NCBI GenBank assembly: GCA_944320725.1 | Contig: CALUIM010000012.1 | Location: forward strand, 1-64,000 | Source of the DNA: an uncultured Coriobacteriaceae bacterium | GTDB lineage: Bacteria > Actinomycetota > Coriobacteriia > Coriobacteriales > Coriobacteriaceae | Direction of reading: 5' to 3' | Length of the DNA stretch: 64,000 bases | Shown here: positions 17,277 through 25,375 of the stretch, one piece after another | Layout of the letters: each line of letters begins with the position of its first letter | Numbering within the stretch: the stretch's first letter is position 1 | The notes under the pieces: generated by a model | Seen by the model: only the letters and a program-made list of their open reading frames with translations | What the model was told of the DNA's origin: nothing | Databases searched by the model: none | Made by a program: the position numbers and the translations under genes

Positions 17277-18674
17277 TTAGCGCCCGTCATCCTCGCGCTC
17301 GTCCGTTTCATGCGAATCGCGAGACGCACCGTCCGCCTTCCCCGCTTGCCCGTCGGAGGCGAACGGATTGCGGAACATGCCCGTCGCAGACGGCTGGAGC
17401 GAGGCGAGCTTACTCCAAGGGTTGTCGAGCTCGGGACGTGGCGCCGCCTCGGCAGCAGGGGCAGCGTCGTTCGCGATGAGCTCAGACTCGCTCACGAAGC
17501 GATCGTCACCGAGCGCATCATAGGCAGGCACGGGGTCGCCCCCCTCATCATGAAACGGCGTACCCTGGAAGATCGCGCCCTCGTAGGAAACGAGCTGGCG
17601 CTTGGTCTGCTTCTCAAAGTAGAAGATGAACAAGCCCTTGAGTGCGGCACAAAGCGGGATAGCGATGACCATACCCAACGGCCCCATGAGGGCAGAGCCC
17701 ACCACGATGGCGGCGAGGCTCATCGCCGGGTGCACCGAGACCGCCGACTGCATGATCTTGGGCGACAGCACGTTATCGGTCACGTTCTGCGCGATCATGG
17801 TCACCACGAGCGTCCAGATGGCAAGCACCGGATCGGAGAACAGGGCAACAACGGTAGCAAGCGCCGAGGACACCACCGGACCCACAACGGGAATCAGGTG
17901 GAAGATGCCCGTGAGCACGCCCATGAGGCCGGCATACGGATGCCCAATGAGCAAGAAGCCCACGAACGCGAGGACGCCGGCAATGATCGAGGTGATGATC
18001 TGCCCGCGCATGTACCCGCCCACCGAGCGCGAGAGAATGGCGACCATGAAGCGATAGCTCGTCTCGCGGCCCTCGCCCACGATGGTGCCAATCTCGCGGT
18101 GTATGCGCGGATAGTCGCAGGCAAGCCAGTAACCCAGTACGAGCGAGAGGAAGATGATGAAGAGCTGGGAGCCCACATCGGAGATGAACGGCACCACACC
18201 GCGCCCCAGGTCGCTCGCGAGCGGCATGACGTAGGTCGAAGCGAAATCGGCAAGCGACGAGAACGCGTCGTCGACGTCGCTGGCGATATCCGAACCCGAG
18301 AACACCTGGAACTGGCGCGTGAGGTCGACAAGCCAGTCGCCCAGCCCACGAAGCTGCGAGGGCAGACGGCTGAACAGCTCAACCATCTGCTCGATGATCA
18401 TCGGCGCCGCTACCATGACCATGCACGCGATCACGGCAACCACCACAAGGATGCCGGCGAGCGCGCCAAGCGAGCGCGGAATACCACGATGCTCGAGCGC
18501 GTTGACAATCGGCGCGGCGACAAAGGCGACAAGCGAACCAACGGCGAGGAATTCCACCACCGGTGCAAGCACATCAAAGACGTTCAGCACCGCGGAACCA
18601 ATGATGATGGCGCCCACGGCAATCCATACGCGCAACGCAAGAAGCTGTGTGGAGCGAAGCTTCTCCGACATCAT
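17277..18674 (-). CDS. AI-2E family transporter (PerM/YtvI-like permease)
   Basis: A 465-residue integral membrane protein of the UPF0118/AI-2E exporter family; members export varied solutes including autoinducer 2 and Na+ or Li+ in some species. Paired hydrophobic helices start at residue 10 (LLALRVWIAVGAIIIGSAVL). The conserved C-terminal core is visible in GVLTGIFHLIPVVGPVVSS and VLSPKIMQSAVSVHPAMSLAAIVVGSALMG. A roughly 100-residue acidic cytoplasmic tail (from about residue 365) is added. The ATG overlaps the sigma-factor stop (ATGA), tying it to the stress sigma operon. Its substrate is unknown. Confidence 0.85.
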   Translation of the reverse strand: MMSEKLRSTQLLALRVWIAVGAIIIGSAVLNVFDVLAPVVEFLAVGSLVAFVAAPIVNALEHRGIPRSLGALAGILVVVAVIACMVMVAAPMIIEQMVELFSRLPSQLRGLGDWLVDLTRQFQVFSGSDIASDVDDAFSSLADFASTYVMPLASDLGRGVVPFISDVGSQLFIIFLSLVLGYWLACDYPRIHREIGTIVGEGRETSYRFMVAILSRSVGGYMRGQIITSIIAGVLAFVGFLLIGHPYAGLMGVLTGIFHLIPVVGPVVSSALATVVALFSDPVLAIWTLVVTMIAQNVTDNVLSPKIMQSAVSVHPAMSLAAIVVGSALMGPLGMVIAIPLCAALKGLFIFYFEKQTKRQLVSYEGAIFQGTPFHDEGGDPVPAYDALGDDRFVSESELIANDAAPAAEAAPRPELDNPWSKLASLQPSATGMFRNPFASDGQAGKADGASRDSHETDEREDDGR

Positions 18675-19462
18675 GAGCGCACCATCGTTCCCGACGGATC
18701 GATCTTGTCTTGAATCTTCTTGAGCGTGCGGCGCAAGAGACGCGAAACCTGCACCTGGGAAATGCCCAAGCGCTCGGCCATTTCGATCTGCGTCATGCCC
18801 TCGCGGAACCTCAGCTCGATAACCTCGCGCTCGCGCGGCGACAGCGTCTCGAGTGCATCCTCAATGAGCACGCGGTCGTCGGTTAGGTTGAGGTCGGCAT
18901 CCTCGGTTGCATAGCGATCGATAATCGATGGCGCGTCGTCGTTATCGGCAGAACCCGTGCCCTCAAGCGGTACCGAGCTATAGGCCGAGGAGGACTCCAT
19001 CGCCTCGAGCACATCGTCGACAGAGGCGTCGAGATACTCGGCAATCTCCTCGATACGCGGCGAGCGCTGCAGCGTGGTGGTAAGCGCATCCGTGGCCTGG
19101 TTCACCTTCGCAGAAAGCTCCTGCAGGCGACGCGGCACGCGCACGCTCCAACCCTTATCACGGAAATGGCGCTTGATCTCGCCCAAAATGGTGGGCGTGG
19201 CATACGTGGTGAACTCGAGCCCGCGTGAGGGGTCGAATCCATCGATGGCCTTTAGCAAGCCGAGATAGCCCACCTGCATGAGGTCATCGAGCGGCTCACC
19301 GCGGTTTTTGAACTTGTTCGCAAGGAAGCGCACGAGGTTCAGGTGCGACATCACGAGCTTTTCGCGGGCGTCGGTATCGCCCTCTTCCTTGTAGCGGCGG
19401 AAGAGCTCGTGTGTCTTCTCCTTATCCCATGCGGTCTTGCCGTTGGTAGATCTATCCGGCAT
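18671..19462 (-). CDS. SigB/SigF-type alternative RNA polymerase sigma factor
   Basis: A 263-residue group 3 sigma-70 factor. Region 2 is AREKLVMSHLNLVRFLANKF to DDLMQVGYLGLLKAIDGFDPSRG with TYATPTILGEIKRHFRDKGW. Region 3 includes RVPRRLQELSAKVN, and region 4 DALETLSPREREVIELRF followed by TQIEMAERLGISQVQVSRLLRR as the helix-turn-helix. It resembles SigB/SigF, which control general stress or development. The start MPDRSTNG is 2 bp after the RsbW-like stop. The partner anti-sigma gene directly upstream supports regulation by partner switching or simple sequestration. Confidence 0.93.
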   Translation of the reverse strand: MPDRSTNGKTAWDKEKTHELFRRYKEEGDTDAREKLVMSHLNLVRFLANKFKNRGEPLDDLMQVGYLGLLKAIDGFDPSRGLEFTTYATPTILGEIKRHFRDKGWSVRVPRRLQELSAKVNQATDALTTTLQRSPRIEEIAEYLDASVDDVLEAMESSSAYSSVPLEGTGSADNDDAPSIIDRYATEDADLNLTDDRVLIEDALETLSPREREVIELRFREGMTQIEMAERLGISQVQVSRLLRRTLKKIQDKIDPSGTMVRS

Positions 19463-19463
19463 A

Positions 19464-19841
19464 TCAGACGTCCGCCTTGAGGTAGAGATTGAGCGTCGCA
19501 GGCGATGTCGTCTTATCGTAGGCATCGCAGACGGCAGAAAGAATGAGATCGGCATAGGCAACCGGCTCGCCGTCCGCCGCAGACGGGAACTCGTCTGAAG
19601 CGAGCGCGAACGAGAGCGAGACATGGGACTCGTCGACCTCGAACGAAATGGTAAGTGCGGTTTCAGGCACCGCGGAGCACGCGTAGATGAACGCCTCCTC
19701 GGCGGCCATGCGGACATCTTCGACCTTATCGACCGACATCTGCGAGAGCATCGCGATGTTGGCTGCGGTCATGCGAACAAGGCGGGCATAGCGGGGATCG
19801 GCGGTAACGGCAAGCGAGATGGGAGCGGTCTGGTTACTCAT
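19464..19841 (-). CDS. RsbW-like anti-sigma factor with degenerate ATP site
   Basis: A 125-residue GHKL-fold protein placed directly before the sigma gene, as RsbW/SpoIIAB are. The alpha-helical N-box region DVRMAAEEAFIYACSA aligns with the usual AxxEAxxNAxxH, but the Mg-binding Asn is Tyr53. The glycine boxes that form the ATP lid (DxGxG and GGxGL) cannot be found in the remaining 60 residues. It therefore probably binds the sigma factor without phosphorylating an anti-anti-sigma factor. No RsbV-like gene is in the window. The start lies inside the DUF948-like gene end (8-bp overlap). Confidence 0.7.
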   Translation of the reverse strand: MSNQTAPISLAVTADPRYARLVRMTAANIAMLSQMSVDKVEDVRMAAEEAFIYACSAVPETALTISFEVDESHVSLSFALASDEFPSAADGEPVAYADLILSAVCDAYDKTTSPATLNLYLKADV

Positions 19842-20427
19842 GATCGCCCTCCTGTGCTGGCTCGGGCGCCTCAGCCGCTGCAGGCGCGTCGTAGGTGTAA
19901 TAGCGCGACGGAGCAGCCTCGACCTCAGCGGCGGCGTCCTCATGGCGCACGTCGTCGTGCACGGACTCGTCTACAGCGTCCGCCCCGTCCGCTGCGGCCT
20001 CGAGCGTGCGCTCGGGATCGGCGGGAGCGCCCTTGCGACGACCGAGGAAGCGCTGGACGGCCTCGGTCGCAGAATCGGTGATGCCGCTCACAGCATTGCC
20101 GGCGGTCGCAGCGGCGCCGGTCACCGCAGAGACGTCGCGCACCACGGCCTCGACCTCAACAAGGTTGGCCGAGAGTGCATCAACGGCAACCGTTGCGCTC
20201 TCGAGCAGCGGATCGACACGCGTGAGCGCGGGCTGCAGCTCGTCGAGCGCGCCGTCGAGTTTCGAGATAACGGGCTTGGCCTCGGCGATGGTCTCATTGA
20301 GCTCATCGACGGTCTTATCGAGCGAGCCAATCGTGGTGCGCGCACGGCGCAGCGATACCGCAAGCTCAACGAGCGCCCAGATGCCGGCAACAGCCAGCAC
20401 GATGAGAATAATCTGGAGGGGTTCCAT
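19834..20427 (-). CDS. DUF948-like membrane-anchored coiled-coil protein
   Basis: A 197-residue protein with one N-terminal membrane helix (PLQIILIVLAVAGIWALVELAV), a basic stop (RRAR) and a long heptad-rich segment (about 30-110) with repeated LDELN and LDGALDELQ patterns. An Ala/Glu-rich low-complexity tail ends in EGDHE. This organisation matches DUF948 general-stress proteins such as YtxG. It is the first gene of the operon with the anti-sigma, sigma and AI-2E-type genes, suggesting a stress-linked envelope role. The biochemical function is unknown. Confidence 0.65.
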   Translation of the reverse strand: MEPLQIILIVLAVAGIWALVELAVSLRRARTTIGSLDKTVDELNETIAEAKPVISKLDGALDELQPALTRVDPLLESATVAVDALSANLVEVEAVVRDVSAVTGAAATAGNAVSGITDSATEAVQRFLGRRKGAPADPERTLEAAADGADAVDESVHDDVRHEDAAAEVEAAPSRYYTYDAPAAAEAPEPAQEGDHE

Positions 20428-20492
20428 GGTGCCTCCTGTTTGTTTGCGGCAGAGGCTGCCGCGCGGTTCCTATACAGGCATCAATGATACCC

Positions 20493-20526
20493 GTTTGCGC
20501 GCGATTCTACCGCGCGCCCCGCAAAC
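20493..20526. repeat. imperfect inverted repeat downstream of rarA
   Basis: GTTTG-CGCGCG pairs with CGCGCG-CAAAC around a 7-base loop, with GGGGC bulged on one side. It lies in the 125-bp gap between the rarA stop and the DUF948-like gene. It may act as a terminator for rarA, although no U-run follows. Confidence 0.3.
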
Positions 20527-20552
20527 GACCATGGATGGCAAACCTCTCAAGG

Positions 20553-21899
20553 CTATTCATCTGTCTTCGGAGCCCTGCCTGAGCGGTCGCGCGCGGTCTG
20601 CTCAACGCGCCATTCCTCCCAGCCGCGCCCCGAGGGCTTCCAGAATGCCCCGCGCTCGAGACCGTCTGGCAAGTAGCGCTGCTCAACCCAACCCTCTGGG
20701 TAATCATGGGGGTACAGGTAGGGATCATACTCATGCGAGCCGGGGCGATGCCGATCGCGCAGATGCGAGGGCACCTCGCGCATGCCGCTCGTGCGCACAT
20801 CGGCAAGTGCCGCATCAATCGAAGCCTCACAGGCGTTCGATTTGGGCGCAAGCGCGTTGTAGATAGCCGCCTGCGCCAGGTTGATACGACACTCAGGATA
20901 GCCGATGACCTCAGCCGCCTTGAACGCCGCCTCCGCAACGAGCAGTGCCTGCGGGTCGGCGTTGCCGATGTCTTCCGACGCGGCGATCATGATGCGCCGC
21001 GCGATGAACTTCGGGTCCTCCCCCGCATCGATCATCCGCGCGAGCCAGTACACCGCAGCATCGGGATCGCTGCCGCGCATCGACTTGATGAACGCGGAGA
21101 TGATGTCGAAGTGCATGTCGCCCGATTTATCGTAGCTGAGCCCGCGCCGGGGATTGGCCATCTTCACGTCGTCGAGCGTGATCTCGAGCGGCGCATCGAC
21201 CGACGAGCCATCGTCGCTGCGCACAAGCGCCATCTCGCTTGCCAGCTCGAGCGTCGTGAGCGCCGCTCGCCCATCGCCCGCGGCAAGCATGGCGATGGCG
21301 TCAACGACCTCATCGCTTGCGCTATAGCGCCCATCAAGGCCCTGCGGCGCCTCGAGCGCACGGCGAATGAGCACACGGATGTCGTCGGTCGTGAGGTGCT
21401 CAAGCTCAACCACGCGCGCACGAGAAAGCAGCGCGGAGTTCACCTCGAAATACGGATTCTCGGTCGTGGCGCCAATCATGATGACGGTGCGATTCTCCAC
21501 GGCATGCAGCAACGCATCTTGCTGGGAGCGCGAAAAGCGATGAATCTCGTCGATAAACAGAATCGTGCGGCGATCATAGGCCATGAGGCGACGGCGCGCC
21601 TCCTCGATTTCGCGACGCAGGTCCTTCACCGTGCCGGTAACGGCAGACACCTCGACGAACTCACTCCGCGTATGCGCGGCGATGATATGCGCAAGCGTGG
21701 TCTTGCCGGTACCCGCCGGCCCATAGAAGATCACACTCGAAAGCACATCGTGCTCGATCGCCGACCGCAACCACGAGCCCGGACCCACGGCCTTTTCCTG
21801 CCCGACGTACTCGTCGAGGCTCTCGGGTCTCATGCGCACTGCAAGCGGCGCATGCTTGAGAGCGCGAGCGTTATCGTTGCTGCTAAAGAGCGTTTCCAT
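20553..21899 (-). CDS. rarA: replication-associated recombination protein RarA (MgsA), AAA+ ATPase
   Basis: RarA is a clamp-loader-related AAA+ ATPase that acts at stalled forks. The 448-residue protein has LAVRMRPESLDEYVGQE, Walker A YGPAGTGKTTLA, Walker B ILFIDEIHRF, sensor 1 GATTENPYFEVN, and the C-terminal MgsA domain with KSMRGSDPDAAVYWLARM, GNADPQALLVAEAA and the PSHLRDRH...DYPEGW region. The start METLFSSND is inside the end of the upstream HD-protein gene (17-bp overlap) and has GAGGGG upstream. Confidence 0.93.
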   Translation of the reverse strand: METLFSSNDNARALKHAPLAVRMRPESLDEYVGQEKAVGPGSWLRSAIEHDVLSSVIFYGPAGTGKTTLAHIIAAHTRSEFVEVSAVTGTVKDLRREIEEARRRLMAYDRRTILFIDEIHRFSRSQQDALLHAVENRTVIMIGATTENPYFEVNSALLSRARVVELEHLTTDDIRVLIRRALEAPQGLDGRYSASDEVVDAIAMLAAGDGRAALTTLELASEMALVRSDDGSSVDAPLEITLDDVKMANPRRGLSYDKSGDMHFDIISAFIKSMRGSDPDAAVYWLARMIDAGEDPKFIARRIMIAASEDIGNADPQALLVAEAAFKAAEVIGYPECRINLAQAAIYNALAPKSNACEASIDAALADVRTSGMREVPSHLRDRHRPGSHEYDPYLYPHDYPEGWVEQRYLPDGLERGAFWKPSGRGWEEWRVEQTARDRSGRAPKTDE

Positions 21900-23163
21900 G
21901 GAACCCCTCGTTCGAAGCCTTGATATAGGTGCGCTGCGGGAAGCGAATCTCGGGGAACAAACGCTGGGCGAGCTCGGCGAAGTACCCATCGGTCATGCTG
22001 GCGATGTAATCCACCACCGTTTGCTCCAGATCGCGTTCCCATGCATACGAGCGCCCATAATGCGAGAGCGCCTGCTCGATGCGCAAGATGTGGTGCCGGT
22101 AAATGAAGCTCGTCTCATCACGGGCAACAAGATCGTCGAGACACTTGAGATAGACGAGTTCGAACGCGCGGGCAAGCTCTTCGGCACGCTCCCCTTCGAT
22201 CCCGCTTGAACGGTAAATCTTGGCATAGTTCTCCGCTTTAGCGCGGCGAATCTCCAAGAAGAGGTCCTCGCTCATCTCGATGCGGTCGCGCCCGTAGCTG
22301 TGCTCGATGATATCGGCCGAGGCGTGCTCCAAAATCCACGAGTTATACCCGCCACCCAGACCGTCCTCAAACGCATCTTCATCGAGCAGGCCCGCAGCGA
22401 TGGCATCTTGGCGGTCGCGACCCACATAGGCAATGATGTCTGAGATGCGCACCACGCAGCCCTCGAGCGTCATGGGGCGCAGATGACCGATCGCGAGATC
22501 CCCCTCGGCACGGCAGCTCTCGACGATGCGATCGAACTCGTCGAAGCTCGCAAGATCGGACAGCTTGAAGACGCGTTGCTCGTACTCGCCGTTGTGGCAG
22601 AGCGCGCCGTCGAGCGTTTGCAGCGTGAGATTGCGCCCATAGAGCCGATCGAGCACGCGCACCGAGTGGACGTTATGAAAGAACCATCGACCGGTGCGTG
22701 CATGGTAGACGTCGTTCAGGCATCGCTCGCCCGCGTGGCCGAACGGCGTATGGCCCAGATCGTGACCAAGTCCAATGGCCTCGATGAGGTCGCAGTTGAG
22801 CCCGAGTGCATATCCGATGTCCCGAGCAATACGCGCCACGAGCTGCACATGGAGGCCACGTCGTGAAAGATCGTCGTTGCTGCGAAAGGAGAACACCTGC
22901 GTCTTGCCCGCATAACGGTTATACGCAGGCGTGTGGATAATCTTCTCGACATCGCGCACAAACGCAGGGCGCCAGATACTCGCCTCGTCGGCGGGGCGTT
23001 GCTCGCGACGAAGTGCATCCGCATCGTCTGTGCGATAGGGATTCACCCATCCGCGTGCGCGATCCTCGCGCATGCGCTCAACGAGCTCATCGGAGAGCAC
23101 GTCCGGGATGCGATCCAAGCGCGCCCGAACCAATGCCGCGTCCTCATGTCGCCGATCCTGCAT
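21883..23163 (-). CDS. dGTPase-like HD-domain triphosphohydrolase
   Basis: The 426-residue protein belongs to the Dgt/SAMHD1-related group, which hydrolyses dNTPs to deoxynucleoside and triphosphate. The metal-binding HD series is visible: His in RRGLHVQLVARIAR, HD in AIGLGHDLGHTPFGHAGE, then a later Asp in RISDIIAYVGRD. Start MQDRRHEDA is chosen because AAGGGG precedes it. The C-terminal part ends DGYFAELAQRLFPEIRFP. Its overlap with rarA suggests joint expression; a link between dNTP pools and fork repair is plausible but inferred. Confidence 0.85.
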   Translation of the reverse strand: MQDRRHEDAALVRARLDRIPDVLSDELVERMREDRARGWVNPYRTDDADALRREQRPADEASIWRPAFVRDVEKIIHTPAYNRYAGKTQVFSFRSNDDLSRRGLHVQLVARIARDIGYALGLNCDLIEAIGLGHDLGHTPFGHAGERCLNDVYHARTGRWFFHNVHSVRVLDRLYGRNLTLQTLDGALCHNGEYEQRVFKLSDLASFDEFDRIVESCRAEGDLAIGHLRPMTLEGCVVRISDIIAYVGRDRQDAIAAGLLDEDAFEDGLGGGYNSWILEHASADIIEHSYGRDRIEMSEDLFLEIRRAKAENYAKIYRSSGIEGERAEELARAFELVYLKCLDDLVARDETSFIYRHHILRIEQALSHYGRSYAWERDLEQTVVDYIASMTDGYFAELAQRLFPEIRFPQRTYIKASNEGFHGNAL

Positions 23164-23201
23164 GTCATCCCCTTTCACCAAAGCTGCTTGCAACCATCAT
23201 C

Positions 23202-23651
23202 TCACAGCGTGCGGACGAGATAATCCCCCACGAGCGCGATGCTCAAAACGGTCGCGAAAAACGGTAAAAACGGCAGCGCGCGGCTTCGCGTCGCAGCGCC
23301 GGTCATGGCGAGCATCACCATGGCCGCTGCGTACGCCGCAAGCGCCACAGCGGGATCGGCAAGCATCGCGGCACCCAGCGCCTTGATATCGCCCATGCCC
23401 TGGCCAAAGCTTCCCCGTACATGCCGCCATACCAACTCGAACGCCACGAGAAGCGCCATCGTTGCACATGCCGCGAGCGCGTGAAGGCCAAGCGTCTGAG
23501 CCCCGCCGCGCGCAAGCGCGACCAGCGCCGCGCAAACAGCAAGCGTCGCAGCCAGACCGTTGGGTAGCCGCCTGGTACGTGCATCGATGACGGCGGCAGC
23601 AGCAAAGACCCCTGCGAGTACCGCCACACCTACGCCCACGACCATGTCCAT
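23202..23651 (-). CDS. A24 family prepilin peptidase (type IV leader peptidase core)
   Basis: A 149-residue, strongly hydrophobic protein with the two conserved aspartate sites of A24 peptidases: VIDARTRRLPN (near residue 25) and GQGMGDIKALGAA (near residue 85). It lacks the N-terminal methyltransferase part found in PilD, as in the CpaA/TadV type. These enzymes process prepilin-like signal peptides at the membrane. No pilin, ATPase or secretion gene is nearby, so its substrates must lie elsewhere in the genome. AGGGG precedes the ATG. Confidence 0.8.
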   Translation of the reverse strand: MDMVVGVGVAVLAGVFAAAAVIDARTRRLPNGLAATLAVCAALVALARGGAQTLGLHALAACATMALLVAFELVWRHVRGSFGQGMGDIKALGAAMLADPAVALAAYAAAMVMLAMTGAATRSRALPFLPFFATVLSIALVGDYLVRTL

Positions 23652-23659
23652 AGCAGCCC

Positions 23660-25057
23660 CTAGTCGCACGCAACGAGGCAGCCCATGTTGAGCCGTCCTG
23701 CAAATTCACCGATCACCGATGCGCGCCCGCAGCGCGTAAAGACGCCGCCAAAACGGCCTCGGAACAAGAACAGCCCCTCCATGTTCATGTAGGGCCGTGG
23801 CTCCTCGTCACGGCCGGCACGACCACCTTCCATGTTCAAGCTCGCATACGGCACCACATATTCTTGCACCGTGCCCGAGGTTGCGGCCATCTCACGCAGA
23901 ACCTCTGCCCACTCCTCTGGCGTGCAATCCCGGCCAGCGCGCACGCCAACGCTGTTATAGCCATCACGCGGCTTGGCGATCCGGCGCTCGCGCTCTGCAA
24001 ATCGACCCAGATCGCTCGTTTCATCGAGCAGATACGTTGCCGGTACATGCGCCTGCACAAACGCAACCTCATCGGACGTGAGGAAATCTTTCACCACAGG
24101 ATCGTGCAGCACCGAGAACACCGTCTTCGTAGCACACGGCCAGGTACAGAACCCGCCCACGACAGGAACGGCTCCATCCGCCGCGCAATCCATCAACGCC
24201 GTCGCGCCGGAGCAGGGCTTCTCGAGCATCTCGGAGATCACCACGCGCCGCCACACGCAATCGATGGGACCGTGTGCGTCGAGAAGCGTGCCGTCCTCGT
24301 AGTGCAGGTCGCGAATATCCGCAAACCGCAAGCTGGCACCATGCGCCTCGAATACGCGCGAAAACTCGCGAATCTCCTCCGCCACGATGCTCTCCGCATA
24401 ATCGACGGCAACCACCGCAGGCGTCTCGGCTGTACCGCCCGATTCGCGGTAGCAGCCAAGCACCGCCTCGGCGCAAGCACCGTAGACATCAAACGTGCGC
24501 ACCTCGTGTCGCGCGGCGAAGGTAGCGCCCGTGCGCGTAAGCACATTCGCCCTCGTAACCTCTTCGGTCACCAGCATGCCCGAGGAGCCATCGGTATTGA
24601 GCTCGCAAAACTTGAAGTCACCCGTCTGCTCATCGAGAAAGATGTCGACGCGCGCAATGGGGATGATCGACTCGTAGGGCACATGCAGCGCAGCAAGGCG
24701 CTCGATGCGCGGATCGAGGCCGAACATGCGACGAAACGCCGCATCCTCTGCAAAGCGACGGGTCACCTTCTCCATGATCGTCCCCATGGTCTCGGCAATC
24801 CACGCGAGATACGCCACATCGCGGCACGAGAACACCTTGGGCACGAAGCTCCATTGCACCGGGCCACCGTGGTACAGCGCGTTGGTGCCGGCAAGATAGT
24901 CGTCGCCCGCATCGTGCGAGTCCGCGTCACCGTGAAGCTCACGGGCAATGTCCAGGTATTCGTTCTCCAGTGCAACGGCATCAAGCGGCGCGCATGGCAC
25001 AGCGCGGCGCGCATATTCGAGCGGGTTCAGCGTCTTGGGTGACGGCGTGACATCCAT
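23660..25057 (-). CDS. ATP-grasp-like (glutathionylspermidine-synthase-like) ligase, unassigned
   Basis: A 465-residue protein that looks like an ATP-grasp carbon-nitrogen ligase. It has DIFLDEQTGDFKFCELNTDG near residue 165 (ELNTDG resembles the acidic substrate/Mg site), and later IAKPRDGYNSVGVRAG (ATP-binding Lys and glycine loop), VQEYVVPY and a final FRGRFGGVFTRCGR block. This motif order resembles glutathionylspermidine synthase and circularly permuted ATP-grasp proteins. I cannot name a substrate. GAGGAGG precedes the ATG. It stands before the A24 peptidase gene, possibly co-transcribed, and diverges from a small membrane protein. Confidence 0.5.
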   Translation of the reverse strand: MDVTPSPKTLNPLEYARRAVPCAPLDAVALENEYLDIARELHGDADSHDAGDDYLAGTNALYHGGPVQWSFVPKVFSCRDVAYLAWIAETMGTIMEKVTRRFAEDAAFRRMFGLDPRIERLAALHVPYESIIPIARVDIFLDEQTGDFKFCELNTDGSSGMLVTEEVTRANVLTRTGATFAARHEVRTFDVYGACAEAVLGCYRESGGTAETPAVVAVDYAESIVAEEIREFSRVFEAHGASLRFADIRDLHYEDGTLLDAHGPIDCVWRRVVISEMLEKPCSGATALMDCAADGAVPVVGGFCTWPCATKTVFSVLHDPVVKDFLTSDEVAFVQAHVPATYLLDETSDLGRFAERERRIAKPRDGYNSVGVRAGRDCTPEEWAEVLREMAATSGTVQEYVVPYASLNMEGGRAGRDEEPRPYMNMEGLFLFRGRFGGVFTRCGRASVIGEFAGRLNMGCLVACD

Positions 25058-25103
25058 GTGGCCTCCTCGGCAACGTAGGGTCTGCGTCTTTAAGTGTAAT
25101 CGA

Positions 25104-25109
25104 TATAAT
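25104..25109 (+). promoter_or_regulatory. candidate -10 of the small membrane protein gene
   Basis: TATAAT lies 33 bp before the ATG at 25142 in the divergent gap between the ATP-grasp-like gene and the small membrane protein. No good -35 is visible at 16-18 bp spacing. Confidence 0.4.
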
Positions 25110-25141
25110 AGGGCGCATGAGAGGATACGGAGGGACCCGTG

Positions 25142-25375
25142 ATGGAGCAGCACCGCCCCATTGAAAGCGCGAGCGCATCGACTGCCTGCCAAACCAACCA
25201 GTCGAACTTCGCATACATACTCACTGCCGCGGTACTTGGATTCATCGCGCTGTTAGGCATCGCCATCACGCTCTTCGTATTCGCGGCCTTTGGCTGGTCG
25301 TTGGGAACAACCGGCATGCTCGGCACGGACGCCCCAGAATTCAGCCAGCCGCTCGCACCCGCCCAAAACGTCTAG
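25142..25375 (+). CDS. small single-span membrane protein
   Basis: A 77-residue protein with a polar N-terminus (EQHRPIESASASTACQ), one long hydrophobic helix (about residues 23-52, YILTAAVLGFIALLGIAI) and a short extracellular or cytoplasmic tail. GGAGGG stands 7 bp before the ATG, and a GTG directly before it is a possible alternative start. A -10 element lies upstream. It has no recognised family. The last 4 bp overlap the convergent glycosyltransferase gene. The ribosome site, promoter and membrane pattern support a real gene. Confidence 0.55.
   Translation: MEQHRPIESASASTACQTNQSNFAYILTAAVLGFIALLGIAITLFVFAAFGWSLGTTGMLGTDAPEFSQPLAPAQNV

Noticed and set aside
20488-20530. A SigB-type promoter (GTTT... 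GGGTAT) before the DUF948-like gene
   Set aside because: GGGTAT is present on the minus strand, but the GTTTGC element is 28 bp away, far from the 12-15 bp needed, and both fall in a hairpin that follows rarA.
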